A stretch of 64,000 nt of DNA from Micromonospora sp. WMMA1363 (GTDB lineage Bacteria > Actinomycetota > Actinomycetes > Mycobacteriales > Micromonosporaceae): positions 3,340,001 through 3,404,000 of the forward strand of contig NZ_JAUALB010000001.1 in assembly GCF_030345795.1 (NCBI RefSeq). Direction: 5' to 3'. The notes under the pieces are model-generated. The model was given only the letters and a program-made list of their open reading frames with translations. It was not told where the DNA came from and did no database searches. Positions 48,508 through 57,906 of this stretch are shown here, piece by piece (position 1 is the first letter of the stretch; every line of letters starts with the position of its first letter). The position numbers and the translations under genes are program-made.

Positions 48508-50163
48508 CTGTCTCCTCCGTCGTACCGGTCAGGGCCGGCTCGCTGTCGGTCGGGGCCGCCGTCGGCGGCGGCGCGGGCGGCGCCGGCGACCGGAGCAGCC
48601 TCTTGCGGACCTTACCGATCGCCGAGTGCGGCAGCTCGTCGACGAACTCGACGCTGGTCGGGCACTTGAACCGGGCCAGGTTGCGGGCGCAGTGGGCGAG
48701 CAGTTCCGACACCGTCACCTCCCGGCCCGGTTTCAGAACCACGTACGCGTGGACAGTCTCGCCGGTCCGCGGGTACGGCACACCCAGTACGGCAGACTCC
48801 GCCACGCCCGGGTGCGCGGCGAGCACCAGTTCCACCTCGTGCGGGTAGACGTTGAAGCCGTTGACCAGGATCAGCTCGCCGATCCGGTCAACCAGGAACA
48901 GGTCCCCGTCGCCGTCGGCGTACGCCACGTCGCCGGTCGCCCACCAGCCCTCGGCGTCCGGCCCGCCCCGCCCGTCCGGCCAGTACCCGGAGAAGACGTT
49001 GGCCCCGCGAACCACGATCTGCCCGGGGTCGGTGCCCGGCACCGGGTCGGCGATGTCCAGCTCGTCGGCGTCGTCGTCAGGCACGGCGGCACCGTCCCGC
49101 CACAGGTCGGCCCCGTCCGCCGCGACCAGCCGCAACTCCACACCGGGTAGCGGGCGGCCGATCGAGCCGGGCTTTGCCTCCCCACCGACGAGGGTGGAGG
49201 TGAGCACCGGCGAGGTCTCCGTCAGCCCGTACCCGACGTGCGCCGCAAGCCCGGTCACCACGCCGAACCGCGCCGCGGCGGCCGGCTCCAGCGGCGCCGC
49301 GCCGCTGACGGCGACCCGCACCGTCGCCAGCGCCGCAGCGGCCGGCGCGGTGTCCGCCGTGGACCACGCCGCGATCATCGACGGTACGCCGACCAGCACG
49401 GTGACCCGGTGCCGGGCGATCTCGGCGAGCCCCAGGTCGGCCCCGAGGTCGTCGACCAGCACCCCCGTCGCCCCGTGGTGGACGACCGAGCCGAGCCCGG
49501 AGTTGAGCCCGTAGGCGTGAAACAGCGGCAGCGCGAGCAGCACGGTGTCGTCTGGACCCACCACGGCTGGCTCGATGCGTTCGAGCTGCTCATGGTTGGC
49601 CGCCAGGGCGCGGTGTGACAGCATCGCCCCCTTCGGCCGTCCCTCGGTGCCGGAGGTGTAGAGCAACACGGCGAGGTCCTCCCCGCCCCGAGCCGGGAAT
49701 TCGCCGTCGCCGTCCGCTGCCGGAGGCGCGGACTGCACGACGACGAGCGCCGGCAGGTCGTCGACCACCTCGCCGATCCGGTCGCGCACCTGTCTGGTCC
49801 CGATCAGCACGGACGCGCCAGAGTCCGCCAGGATGTGCGCGAGTTCGCGGGCGGTGAGGGCCGGGTGACCGGCACGGCGATCAGTCCGGCACGCAGCGCG
49901 CCCAGGTAGCTCACCACGAAGTCCGGCGTGTTGCCGAGCGCGATCGCGACCCGGGGCGGGTGCCGGTCGGCGCCTACCGCCTGCGCCACCAACGCGTGTG
50001 CGCCAGCCGTCACTGCCGTGTCCAGTTCGGACCAGCTCAGCGTCGTCCCACGCCAGTGCAGCGCGGGCTGGCCGCCGTGGGCGACGGCAGCCCGGCGGAG
50101 GCGGTCGGCGAGGGTCGACGCGCTGCTTCGCGATGTGTCCTGCACGGTCGCCGAGTCTGGCAC
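48500..50163 (-). pseudogene. Frameshifted AMP-dependent acyl-CoA synthetase
   Basis: The N-terminal part (50163 to about 49867) reads ADRLRRAAVAHGGQPALHW through LGALRAGLIAVPV; the rest (ELAHILADSGASVLIG to KVRKRLLRSP) lies in another frame. The family sequence at the joint is VPVNPALTARELAHIL; GTC-ACC-CGG here is one base short of GTC-AAC-CCG. The C-part has intact adenylation motifs: LLYTSGTEGRPKGAM, YGLTETSPVL and WWATGDVAYADGDGDLFLVD, and the lysine-side end FVDELPHSAIGKV. Either a recent knockout or a one-base sequence error. Start GTG 50163 has no clear ribosome site. Confidence 0.85.
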
Positions 50164-50669
50164 AGCCCGGCCGGCCCGGCTATGCCCGGAACCGGTACGG
50201 CCGACGACACCGAACTGCCCGCGGGCCCGTCACACACCGGCCGGGAGGCCCCGACGCGACGGATCGACGGACGCACGGACCGGACGGCACGCAACCGCCA
50301 CGGCGACGTGTGGTGGTCCCAGCGACGGGACCAGCCGCCGACACGACCGGTGACACCTCTGGTCCCGCGCATAGGACACCTCGGAGGGGCCGACACGCCG
50401 ATCCACCCTCGGCCGACCGGGTCGACCGGGTCGTCGGATCGGCCACATACGGCATCGCCCACCTGCGGATCCATTGCAGACCACCGGGAAACCCGAAAGT
50501 CAACCGCACACGACGGACAACCGGTCCGCCGGCTCCGCGACACCGCAGGAAATACTTCGGCCCTGTGTAACGGACTTGCCACGCGCGGGTGACGTTGGCC
50601 CTATCATCACTCGGGTCGGCTCACCCCATTTGCCGTGAGTCGACACCCCTCAGCCCCGAGGAGGCCCCC
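50164..50669. other. Intergenic interval before the bldN unit
   Basis: 506 bases without a supported gene. Frames across it lack ribosome sites and codon bias. The promoter of the bldN unit must lie here; a TATCAT at about 50602 is a candidate -10 but its -35 spacing is poor. No BldD-box match was found. Confidence 0.5.
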
Positions 50670-50783
50670 GTGCCCGTGAGCGCATTGGACCAGCACCTCA
50701 AGGGGGTCTGCCGCACGCCGGCACACCCCCGCACCGCCCTGCCCGACCATCGCGTACCCGGCGGGCCGGAGGTGGCCCGATGA
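50670..50783 (+). CDS. 37-codon upstream ORF coupled to bldN
   Basis: GTG 50670 follows GAGGAGG at five bases. The ORF reads VPVSALDQHLKGVCRTPAH with a Pro/Arg-rich end (GGPEVAR) and stops at TGA 50781-50783, overlapping the bldN ATG at 50780 in ATGA. The bldN ribosome site GGAGGTGG lies in its last codons. A short peptide with one Cys and a tight stop-start overlap looks like a translational coupler or leader; product function unknown. Confidence 0.55.
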   Translation: MPVSALDQHLKGVCRTPAHPRTALPDHRVPGGPEVAR

Positions 50784-51733
50784 CAGCCTTCGGCTACGCG
50801 GACCGCCCGGTCGGCCTGACCGGCCCGGCGCCCCGGCCGGCGATGAACGAACGGCCGGCCGCCCGCGGCTCCGTCGAGGACACGGGCGGCCTCGCCGCCC
50901 GAACCGACAGCGGGTCGAACCGCCTGCGCAACCGCCCACACCACAACGAGCCACCAGCGAGACCGGCGGCCCCGGGCGGAAACGCCAAGCCGATCGGCGG
51001 CCGGGTCGCCACACCGGCCCGGCCGACGATGCCGGTGCAGGGCCGCCGGGCCGCCGACCCACCAGCCACCGCCGACTCCTCCACCGCGGAGACCGCGGTG
51101 CTGCCGGCGGTGCCCGCCGCCGAAACCGGCAACGCGACCGGGTTCCCCAGCCGCCCCGACCCGTCCGACCCGGCAACCGAGGTCTGGGCGCTGGTGGAGC
51201 GGGCGCAGGCCGGCGAAACCGAGGCGTTCGGGCTGATCTACGACCGCTACGTCGACACGGTGTTCCGGTTCATCTACTTCCGCGTGGGCAACCGCCAACT
51301 GGCGGAGGACCTCACCTCCGACACCTTCCTGCGTGCGCTCAAGCGGATCGGCAGCTTCACCTGGCAGGGCCGGGACCTCGGGGCGTGGCTGGTGACGATC
51401 GCCCGCAACCTGGTGGCGGACCACTTCAAGTCCGGCCGGTACCGGCTGGAGGTGACCACCGGCGACGTGCTCGACGCCGATCGGGAGGACCGGGGCCCGG
51501 AGGGCAGCCCGGAGGCGGCGGTGGTCGAACACATCACCAACGTCGCCCTACTCAGCGCCGTCAAACAGCTCAACCCGGAGCAACAGGAGTGCATCGTGCT
51601 CCGTTTCCTACAGGGCTTCTCGGTAGCGGAGACCGCGCGGGCGATGGGCAAGAACGAGGGCGCGATCAAGGCGCTGCAGTACCGAGCGGTACGGGCTCTG
51701 GCGCGGCTGCTGCCCGACGGCTTCCAACCGTGA
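50780..51733 (+). CDS. bldN: ECF sigma factor, BldN homologue
   Basis: A 317-residue sigma factor. The long Pro/Ala/Arg-rich N-terminus (1-125) has no fold and corresponds to the pro-domain that is cleaved from Streptomyces BldN. Region 2 reads IYDRYVDTVFRFIYFRVGNR and LAEDLTSDTFLRALKRI; region 4 reads LNPEQQECIVLRFLQGFSVA and MGKNEGAIKALQYRAV. BldN directs genes for aerial growth and sporulation in Streptomyces. Adjacent rsbN encodes its anti-sigma factor. ATG 50780 follows GGAGGTGG. Confidence 0.92.
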   Translation: MTAFGYADRPVGLTGPAPRPAMNERPAARGSVEDTGGLAARTDSGSNRLRNRPHHNEPPARPAAPGGNAKPIGGRVATPARPTMPVQGRRAADPPATADSSTAETAVLPAVPAAETGNATGFPSRPDPSDPATEVWALVERAQAGETEAFGLIYDRYVDTVFRFIYFRVGNRQLAEDLTSDTFLRALKRIGSFTWQGRDLGAWLVTIARNLVADHFKSGRYRLEVTTGDVLDADREDRGPEGSPEAAVVEHITNVALLSAVKQLNPEQQECIVLRFLQGFSVAETARAMGKNEGAIKALQYRAVRALARLLPDGFQP

Positions 51734-51826
51734 TCCGGGCGGCACAGGTCCGGCGACACCCTCAGCTCCACGCGGCTGGCCACCAGTGAGACCGATCACT
51801 TTCCGTAATTTCGCCCCCGCCGGCCC

Positions 51827-51855
51827 CGTAACCCGTGCCCGGCACGGCGCGTTTG
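51827..51855 (+). promoter_or_regulatory. Sigma-BldN-type promoter of rsbN
   Basis: CGTAAC (51827-51832) and CGTTTG (51850-51855), 17-base spacing. The remembered Streptomyces BldN consensus is CGTAAC, N16-17, CGTTGA. It lies in the 276-base gap between bldN and rsbN and would let BldN activate its own inhibitor, as described in Streptomyces. -10 differs from the consensus at two positions. Confidence 0.6.
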
Positions 51856-52009
51856 TCCGGGTGCGACCGATGGCAGTCCCGGCGTCCTCCGGGTTTCTCA
51901 GCTCCGGCGACGCCGCCGGCCACGAGTTGCCCTGCGGTGTCCCGCCGTCACCGGTCACCGGTGACGACCGCGGCCGACCGGCCGTGACCAGCGAGAGGAG
52001 GTGCCAGCG

Positions 52010-52891
52010 GTGGACAGTGACCTCTTCTCCCGCCGACGCGCCGAGCGCTTCGCTCAGCTCCTCGGCGAGGCCAACGGTGGCCGACGGCACCGCGCACGGT
52101 CCCGCGCGGACGACCAGCTCACCGCGCTCGTCGCGGTCGGGCGGCAGCTCAGCGCCAACCCACCGGCGATCACGGTGGACCCGGAATTCCGCGCCGGCCT
52201 GCGGGCGATGCTGCTGGCCACCGCCGAGCGCGAAGGTGTCGGTGCCTCCGCCTCCGCCGGCGGGGCCGCCGTCCCGGCACGCCGCTCGGCCGTAACCCGC
52301 TGGCCCGTACTGCCGGCGGTCACCGCACGGCGCGCCCGCGCCCGCGGCGCCATCCTGATCGGCATCACGGCCGGCGCCGTGGCCGTCTCCGGCATCTCGG
52401 CCGCCAGCGAAAACGCCGTGCCAGGCGACGCGCTGTACGGCATGAAGCGGTCCACCGAGCGCGCCCAGCTCGCGTTCACCAGCTCCGACGTCAGCCGTGG
52501 GCAGCTCTTCCTGGACTTCGCCCGCACCCGGTTGGGCGAGGCCGCGGAGCTGCGGGGCGACCAGGTGGGCTACAGCGACGTTCTGGACGACATGGACGCC
52601 GACACCCGCCACGGCGTACGCCTGCTGACCGGTGCCGCCGTGCAGCGTCCCGACCCGGCGGTGCTCGATCGGATCAACACCTTCGTCACGGCCCAGCAGC
52701 GGGCCGTGGGTGCCTTGCTCGACGAGGGAACACCCGCCGAGCGGGAACGCACCCGCCGCTCGCTCGCCCTGCTGGACGCGGTCGGCAAGCGCTCAGCCGC
52801 GCTCCGCGCCGCCATCGCGTGCGGCCTGCCGGCGCCGACCGCCAGCGACGCCCTCGGCCCGGCCCCGGCCACCTGCGCCGCCGCCCGCTGA
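52010..52891 (+). CDS. rsbN: Anti-sigma factor RsbN (DUF5667)
   Basis: A 293-residue membrane protein. Cytosolic N-terminus about 1-115 (SRRRAERFAQLLGEANGGRR, binding BldN in relatives), one membrane helix (AILIGITAGAVAVSGISAA), then the DUF5667 external part beginning AVPGDALYGMKRSTERAQLA. GTG 52010 follows AGGAGG at eight bases; GTG 52001 in frame overlaps that site and is unlikely. It is placed as in Streptomyces. Confidence 0.92.
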   Translation: MDSDLFSRRRAERFAQLLGEANGGRRHRARSRADDQLTALVAVGRQLSANPPAITVDPEFRAGLRAMLLATAEREGVGASASAGGAAVPARRSAVTRWPVLPAVTARRARARGAILIGITAGAVAVSGISAASENAVPGDALYGMKRSTERAQLAFTSSDVSRGQLFLDFARTRLGEAAELRGDQVGYSDVLDDMDADTRHGVRLLTGAAVQRPDPAVLDRINTFVTAQQRAVGALLDEGTPAERERTRRSLALLDAVGKRSAALRAAIACGLPAPTASDALGPAPATCAAAR

Positions 52892-52994
52892 CCGCCGTCC
52901 ATCGACGTGCCATGACCAACGCCAGACCGGGCGCCGCCTCCGGCTACCCACGCGACGTGGCGCAGGACGCACCGGCCGAGCGGAGGGAGGGTAG

Positions 52995-53864
52995 GTGTCC
53001 CGCAGCCGGAAGGTGACGCTCAGGGCCCACCCGCACGGTCCCACCCCCGGCTGGGCAGAGGTGGACACGCCGCCCCCGGCACCGGATTCGACCGCCGCCG
53101 CCTTCTTCGACGTGGACAACACGATGATGCAGGGCGCGTCGATCTACTGGTTCGCCCGCGGCCTGGCCGCACGCAACTACTTCACCACCGGCGACCTGAT
53201 CCGGTTCGCCTGGCAGCAACTGCGGTTCCGGGTGCTCGCCACCGAGCGCTCCGGGGACATGTCACAGGCCAGGGAGGTCGCGCTCGCCTTCATCGAGGGC
53301 TGGCGGGTGGAGGACGTGCAGCGGCTTGCCGAGGAGATCTTCGACGAGCTGATGGCACCCCGGATCTGGGCCGGCACGCGCCGGATCGCGCAGCGCCACC
53401 TCGACGCCGGTGAGCGGGTCTGGCTGGTCAGCGCGGCGCCCGTGGAGATCGGCCGGGTGATCGCCGCCCGGCTGGGGCTGACCGGCGCGATGGGCACGGT
53501 GGCCGAGGTGGTCGACGGGTCCTACACCGGGCGGCTGGTCGGCGATCTCATGCACGGGCCGGCGAAGGCCGAGGCGATCATCCAGCTCGCCGCGGTGGAA
53601 GGCCTCGACCTCTCCCGCTGCACCGCGTACAGCGATTCGGCCAACGACCTGCCCATGCTCAGCACCGTCGGACGGGGGGTGGCGATCAACCCGGACGCCG
53701 TCCTGCTGCGGGAGGCACGACAGCGCGGCTGGGAGGTCCGGGACTTCCGCAGCGGACGCCGAGCGGTGAAGATCGCCGTCCCGTCGACGGCCGCCGCCGG
53801 GCTGGTCGCCGGGGCGGTGACCGCGGGCTTGGCCCTGCACCGGCGCCGCCAGCGCGTCTCCTGA
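52995..53864 (+). CDS. HAD-IB family phosphatase
   Basis: A 289-residue phosphatase of the SerB-like HAD-IB group. Motif I FFDVDNTMMQGAS (DxDxT), helical cap about 50-120, motif II VWLVSAAPVE, Lys in GPAKAEAI and motif IV YSDSANDLPML. The last 30 residues are hydrophobic (TAAAGLVAGAVTAGLALH) and may anchor it to the membrane. GTG 52995 follows GGAGGG. Its stop and that of the convergent transporter sit three bases apart in CCTGACCCTCAGG. Confidence 0.9.
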   Translation: MSRSRKVTLRAHPHGPTPGWAEVDTPPPAPDSTAAAFFDVDNTMMQGASIYWFARGLAARNYFTTGDLIRFAWQQLRFRVLATERSGDMSQAREVALAFIEGWRVEDVQRLAEEIFDELMAPRIWAGTRRIAQRHLDAGERVWLVSAAPVEIGRVIAARLGLTGAMGTVAEVVDGSYTGRLVGDLMHGPAKAEAIIQLAAVEGLDLSRCTAYSDSANDLPMLSTVGRGVAINPDAVLLREARQRGWEVRDFRSGRRAVKIAVPSTAAAGLVAGAVTAGLALHRRRQRVS

Positions 53865-53867
53865 CCC

Positions 53868-55118
53868 TCAGGCGGTCGCCACGGCCGGCTCGGCGGTCGA
53901 CTCCTGACCGTGTGCGATGCGGGCGAACTCGCGCCACAACAGGACGACGAGGACCGCCGAACCGGCGAAGGCGAACCAGAAGGGCCCGGTGACACCGAAC
54001 GGGGTGACCAGCAGGCCACCCACCGCCGAACCGACGACGAGGCCGCCGAACGTGCTGATGGTGTTGATGCTGTTCACTCGCCCCTGCAGGTGGGTCGGGA
54101 CGGCCCGCTGCCGGATGGTCAGCGAGGTAGTGCCCCAGACGAACGCGTGCGCACCGAAGACGAACAGGACCGCGGCGGCGACCCACGGCGAGGTGGTCAC
54201 GGCGAGACCGAGGTGCGTGAGCGTCTCGATGATCAACCCAACCCGCATGATCCCACCCAGGCTCACCCGACGGGTCAGCCACCCGTACCCGACGGTGCCG
54301 AGCAGGCCGCCGACTGCCGTCACGGTGCTGAGCAGGCCGAAGCCGACGGCACCCAGATCAAGGCGGTCGGCCGCGTAGAGCACCAGGACCGACCAGGCCG
54401 CTCCGTACGTGATGTTGAAAACCAGGATGGTGAGGCAGAGCGTCCGGACGGCCGGATGGCGGACGGTCCAGCGGAGGCCTTCGACGATGTCCCGCCGCAC
54501 ACTGCGGGCCGCCTCCGCCGAAACCGGGTCGCGTGGCGGTAGCGACACCCGGGACACCAGCAGCACGCCGGCTGCGGCAAGGATCGCCTCGGTGGCGAAG
54601 GGCCAGGCCTGACCGGCTGCGAACAGCGCCGCCCCGATCGCCGGGCCGGCCAACTGGTTGAGCGTGATGAACCCGGCCAGCACACGGGCGTTGGCGATCG
54701 CCAGGTCGTCCCGCCGCACCAGCATGGGGGTCAGCGTGCCGGTGGTGTTGTCGGCGAAGACCTCGGCGGTGGCGATCAACCCCAACGCCAGCAACGCCCC
54801 GAACACCGAGACCCGGTCGGCCACCAGCGCCAGGGTCAGCACGCCGAGCACCACCACCCGGACCGCGTTCGCCACCAGCACGATCCGCCGCCGGTCGAGC
54901 CGGTCGGAGAGCACGCCGGCGTACAGACCGAACACCATCGGCGGGGCCCAGCGCAGCAGCGCCGCCAGCGACACCAGGAACGGTTCGTCGGTCAGCGACG
55001 CCACCAACAGCGGCCCGGCGGCGACCGCGATCCCGTCACCGAGGTTCGTCGCCCACGACGACGCCAACAACCAGCGGAATCCGATCCCCAGCCGGGCCGG
55101 CACGGCGGCCTCCACCAT
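53868..55118 (-). CDS. MFS transporter
   Basis: A 416-residue transporter with twelve predicted helices. The A-loop motif reads GLYAGVLSDRLDRRRIVLVA; IEG-type helix 7 region NITYGAAWSVLVLYAADRLD; GTVGYGWLTRRVSLG is the second-half loop motif. The set (LASSWATNLGDGIAVAAGPL) resembles the enterobactin exporter EntS/DHA3 branch. Substrate unknown. ATG 55118 is close to GAGCAGG; GTG 55127 in frame is an alternative. Confidence 0.9.
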   Translation of the reverse strand: MVEAAVPARLGIGFRWLLASSWATNLGDGIAVAAGPLLVASLTDEPFLVSLAALLRWAPPMVFGLYAGVLSDRLDRRRIVLVANAVRVVVLGVLTLALVADRVSVFGALLALGLIATAEVFADNTTGTLTPMLVRRDDLAIANARVLAGFITLNQLAGPAIGAALFAAGQAWPFATEAILAAAGVLLVSRVSLPPRDPVSAEAARSVRRDIVEGLRWTVRHPAVRTLCLTILVFNITYGAAWSVLVLYAADRLDLGAVGFGLLSTVTAVGGLLGTVGYGWLTRRVSLGGIMRVGLIIETLTHLGLAVTTSPWVAAAVLFVFGAHAFVWGTTSLTIRQRAVPTHLQGRVNSINTISTFGGLVVGSAVGGLLVTPFGVTGPFWFAFAGSAVLVVLLWREFARIAHGQESTAEPAVATA

Positions 55119-55222
55119 CCTGCTCACAAACCCAGGACCGTACGACGTTCGGACTCGGGGCCGCACCGGAGTTTCGTCGGCGACGCGCTCACGCACAGCG
55201 GACCGGCCGGCGTCGCCCCCGT

Positions 55223-56392
55223 TCAGAGGCCGAACGGGTCCGGCCGGCGTTCCAGCAGCTTGTGCAGGGTTTGCTGGATGGTCTCCCGCACCTGGTCGGC
55301 GAGGTTGAACACCACCAACGGGTCGTCGGCCGAGTCGGTCAGCTGGGCGGTGGGGATTGGCGGGCAGAACTCGATCAGCCACTTGCTCGGCAGCGGCACG
55401 ATGCCCAACGGGCCGAGCCAGGGAAAGGTCGGCGTGATCGGGAAGTACGGCAGCTTGAGCAGCCGCGCGAGCGGCTTCACGTCGGCGAGCATCGGGTAGA
55501 TCTCCTCGCCGCCGACGATGGCCACCGGCACGATCGGCGTCCCGGTCCGCAGCGCCGCCGACACGAAACCGCCTCGGCCAAAGCGTTGCAGCTTGTAGCG
55601 TTCCGCGTACAGCTTGCCGATGCCCTTGAAACCCTCGGGGAAGACGCCCACCAGTTCACCGGCGCCGAGCAGGCGCTCCGCATCCGGGTTGCAGGCCACC
55701 GTACCGCCGGTCTTGCGGGCGATCTCCGACACCACCGGCATCCGGAAGACCAGATCCGCGCCGAGCAGGCGGAGGAACCGACGCGCCGGGTGCCGGTCGT
55801 GCAGCACGGCCGAGAGGATCAACGCGTCAAGCGCCATCGTGCCGGAGTGGTTGCCCACCACCAGGCCGGGCCCGTTGACCGGCACATTCTCCAAGCCGGT
55901 GGCCTCGGTGCGGAACCAGTCCCGGTAGAGCAGTCGCAGCAGCGGGTGGAACACGGCCTCGGTGATCTGCGGGTCGAAGCCGAACTCGTCGACCTCGTAC
56001 TCACCGGCGAGCCGCCGCCGCAGGAACGCCAGGCCGTTCGCGACCTTGCGGTCCCAGTGGTCGCCGGGGCGGTCGGTCACCGCCGGTGCGTCCGGCCCGG
56101 GCGCCCGCCGGGGGCCCGCCGGTCCGTCCCGGTGCGCCGGGATCGCCCCGCCCGCGTCCACCGGCCCGCCCACCGAGGACAGGTCGGCGGCCGCGGCGGC
56201 GTCGGGACCGCCCGGCGCCGTGCCTGGCTCGTTCGTCCGCGCGGCGGCCGGCTCGTCCGTCGCCGGCGTGTCCGGCTCGTCGGCTGCCGCGGCCGGGCGG
56301 TGCCCGTTGGCCCGGGCCGGCTCCGGCACCGCCAACGGTAGGTCGTACCGGCCGTCGTCGCCGGCCGACTCCCGCCGGGCTCGACCGGTCAC
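55223..56392 (-). CDS. Lysophospholipid acyltransferase family protein with disordered N-terminus
   Basis: A 389-residue protein. Residues 1-110 are Pro/Ala/Asp-rich and unstructured. Residues about 150-370 are a PlsC-like acyltransferase: catalytic NHSGTMALD (H-x4-D) and FPEGFKGIG (glycerolipid-binding FPEG). It should transfer acyl groups to lysophosphatidate or a similar lipid. GTG 56392 shares GTGA with the epimerase stop and follows GGGAGGGG, so both are translated together; the pairing suggests lipid or glycolipid synthesis. Confidence 0.88.
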   Translation of the reverse strand: MTGRARRESAGDDGRYDLPLAVPEPARANGHRPAAAADEPDTPATDEPAAARTNEPGTAPGGPDAAAAADLSSVGGPVDAGGAIPAHRDGPAGPRRAPGPDAPAVTDRPGDHWDRKVANGLAFLRRRLAGEYEVDEFGFDPQITEAVFHPLLRLLYRDWFRTEATGLENVPVNGPGLVVGNHSGTMALDALILSAVLHDRHPARRFLRLLGADLVFRMPVVSEIARKTGGTVACNPDAERLLGAGELVGVFPEGFKGIGKLYAERYKLQRFGRGGFVSAALRTGTPIVPVAIVGGEEIYPMLADVKPLARLLKLPYFPITPTFPWLGPLGIVPLPSKWLIEFCPPIPTAQLTDSADDPLVVFNLADQVRETIQQTLHKLLERRPDPFGL

Positions 56393-57471
56393 GACCCCTC
56401 CCGGACGGCCGTGCGGACCTGCCGGATCCCCTCCAGCACCCGCCGCTCGGCGGCGGCGAGCTGATCCCGGGTCACCACGGCACCACCGCGGTGGGCGCGG
56501 ATGAAGTCGTCGAACGCGACGGCCGTGGAGCGCGGCGTGAAACCATACTTCCGCTCGAGCCGGCCGGTGTCGACGACCCGTCCGTGCACGAAGAGGTCGA
56601 CTTGGTCGAGCCCGTAGCGGCCGAACCCGAGGTTACGGGCGAGCGCCGCGGCGCCGGACAGGCCCGGTTCGAGGACCGGCACCGCGACCCGGCCGGCCCG
56701 CCGGATGGCCTGGGAGAGCGCGAGCACACCGGGACCCGCCACGTTGTAGGTGCCGGGATGGTCCTCGACGATCGACCGGTGCAGCACCTCCAGCGCGTCG
56801 TTGAAGTGCAGGAACTGCAACCGGGGATCCCGGCCGAAGACGGTGGGCACCACCGGCTGCGAGAAGTAGCGGGTGAGGGTGGTGTCGGCGGTGGAGCCGA
56901 TGAACGGCGCGAAGCGCAGGACGGTGGCGATCACCTCGGGCCGGCGACGGCGGAAACCTCGCACATACCCCTCGATGTCCAGGATGTCACGGCCGAACCC
57001 ACCACGTGGCACCTCGCGCGGTTCGGTCTCCTCGGTGAACACCGCCGGGTCGCGGAACGAGGCCCCGTACGCGGCGGTCGACGAGCGGATGACGAGCTTG
57101 CGTAGCCGGGGAGCCCGCTGGGCGGCGGCGAGCAGCTGCATCGTGCCGATGACGTTCTGTTCCTTCATCGCCGCCCGGCCCCCTTGCTGCGGGTCCGGCC
57201 CGCTGATCAGGGCGAGGTGCACCACGACAGCCACGTCGAGGTCGGTGAGCAGACCACCGATCGAGCCGGCGTCCACGCGGACCGTCTCGACCCGTTCGAG
57301 CAGGTCGGGCAGGTCGGGCAGCTCCGTACCGGACGCGGGTGGGTCGATGCCGATGACCCGCCCGATCCGCGGGTCGGCGGCGAGCCGGGCGGCGACGTGA
57401 GCACCGAGGTAGCGGCTCACCCCGGTCACGACGACGACCCCCGGCGCACCAGGAGTGCCACCGGGGGTCAT
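56389..57471 (-). CDS. NAD-dependent epimerase/dehydratase
   Basis: A 360-residue extended SDR. Cofactor motif VVVTGVSRYLGAHVA (TGxxxxLG variant), IGIDPP acidic strand, RSSTAAYGAS near the active site. The catalytic Y-x-x-x-K is not clear: YVRGFRR sits where YxxxK is expected, so catalysis may be altered or absent. ATG 57471 gives the natural start; earlier codons overlap the terminator. First gene of the pair with the acyltransferase. Similar genes neighbour bS22 in Streptomyces. Confidence 0.82.
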   Translation of the reverse strand: MTPGGTPGAPGVVVVTGVSRYLGAHVAARLAADPRIGRVIGIDPPASGTELPDLPDLLERVETVRVDAGSIGGLLTDLDVAVVVHLALISGPDPQQGGRAAMKEQNVIGTMQLLAAAQRAPRLRKLVIRSSTAAYGASFRDPAVFTEETEPREVPRGGFGRDILDIEGYVRGFRRRRPEVIATVLRFAPFIGSTADTTLTRYFSQPVVPTVFGRDPRLQFLHFNDALEVLHRSIVEDHPGTYNVAGPGVLALSQAIRRAGRVAVPVLEPGLSGAAALARNLGFGRYGLDQVDLFVHGRVVDTGRLERKYGFTPRSTAVAFDDFIRAHRGGAVVTRDQLAAAERRVLEGIRQVRTAVREGS

Positions 57472-57551
57472 GTCTCGCACCACTCTCGGCAGGCGGGATC
57501 GAGCCGGGACGTCCAAGGCCTGATCACCTGAGCCTCCGAGGGTCGACAGTT

Positions 57552-57600
57552 GGCAAGTGACCATGGTGCCGGGCCGAACCCGGCACCATGGTCACTTGCC
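57552..57600 (-). terminator. 22-bp perfect hairpin overlapping the bS22 stop
   Basis: GGCAAGTGACCATGGTGCCG (plus GG) at 57552-57573 pairs perfectly with 57579-57600; loop CCGAA. On the - strand, its first arm begins with the last two bS22 codons and the TGA stop (57592-57594). A highly stable terminator just before the epimerase unit. Confidence 0.9.
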
Positions 57601-57693
57601 GAGACGGCGACGCTGGACGCGGGTCTTGCGCAGCAGCTTGCGGTGCTTCTTCTTAGCCATGCGCTTGCGGCGCTTCTTGACCACCGAGCCCAT
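57592..57693 (-). CDS. Small ribosomal subunit protein bS22 (AURKAIP1/COX24-like)
   Basis: A 33-residue, extremely basic protein: [20 protein letters not shown] then [13 protein letters not shown]. This is the actinobacteria-specific AURKAIP1/COX24-domain peptide found on the 30S subunit (bS22 in mycobacteria). ATG 57693 follows AAAGG at about seven bases. The stop lies in the terminator stem. Confidence 0.93.
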   Translation of the reverse strand: MGSVVKKRRKRMAKKKHRKLLRKTRVQRRRLGK

Positions 57694-57906
57694 ACGAAAG
57701 CCTTTCGATGCAACATGCGGGGCGGGCCGGATGACGCCACAGGTGACACCGGCAACCGCTTGCGGACAACGGACCAGACCGGCGGGATCGGCGGCGGTGC
57801 GCACCTGCGGTCATGGTCGGGGTCCAGGGTAGCCGGAGAGCGTCAGCAGGACCAACACGGCCCCTTCGCCAGCCGTCACGCCGACCGGTCCGCGCGCCCC
57901 GGCGGC

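Noticed and set aside
50164..50669. BldD box upstream of bldN
   Set aside because: Best candidate near 50604 misses several conserved positions of TNACNCWGNGTNA.
53855..53875. Terminator between the HAD-IB and MFS genes
   Set aside because: CCTGA-CCC-TCAGG contains both stop codons but the 5-bp stem is too short to claim termination.
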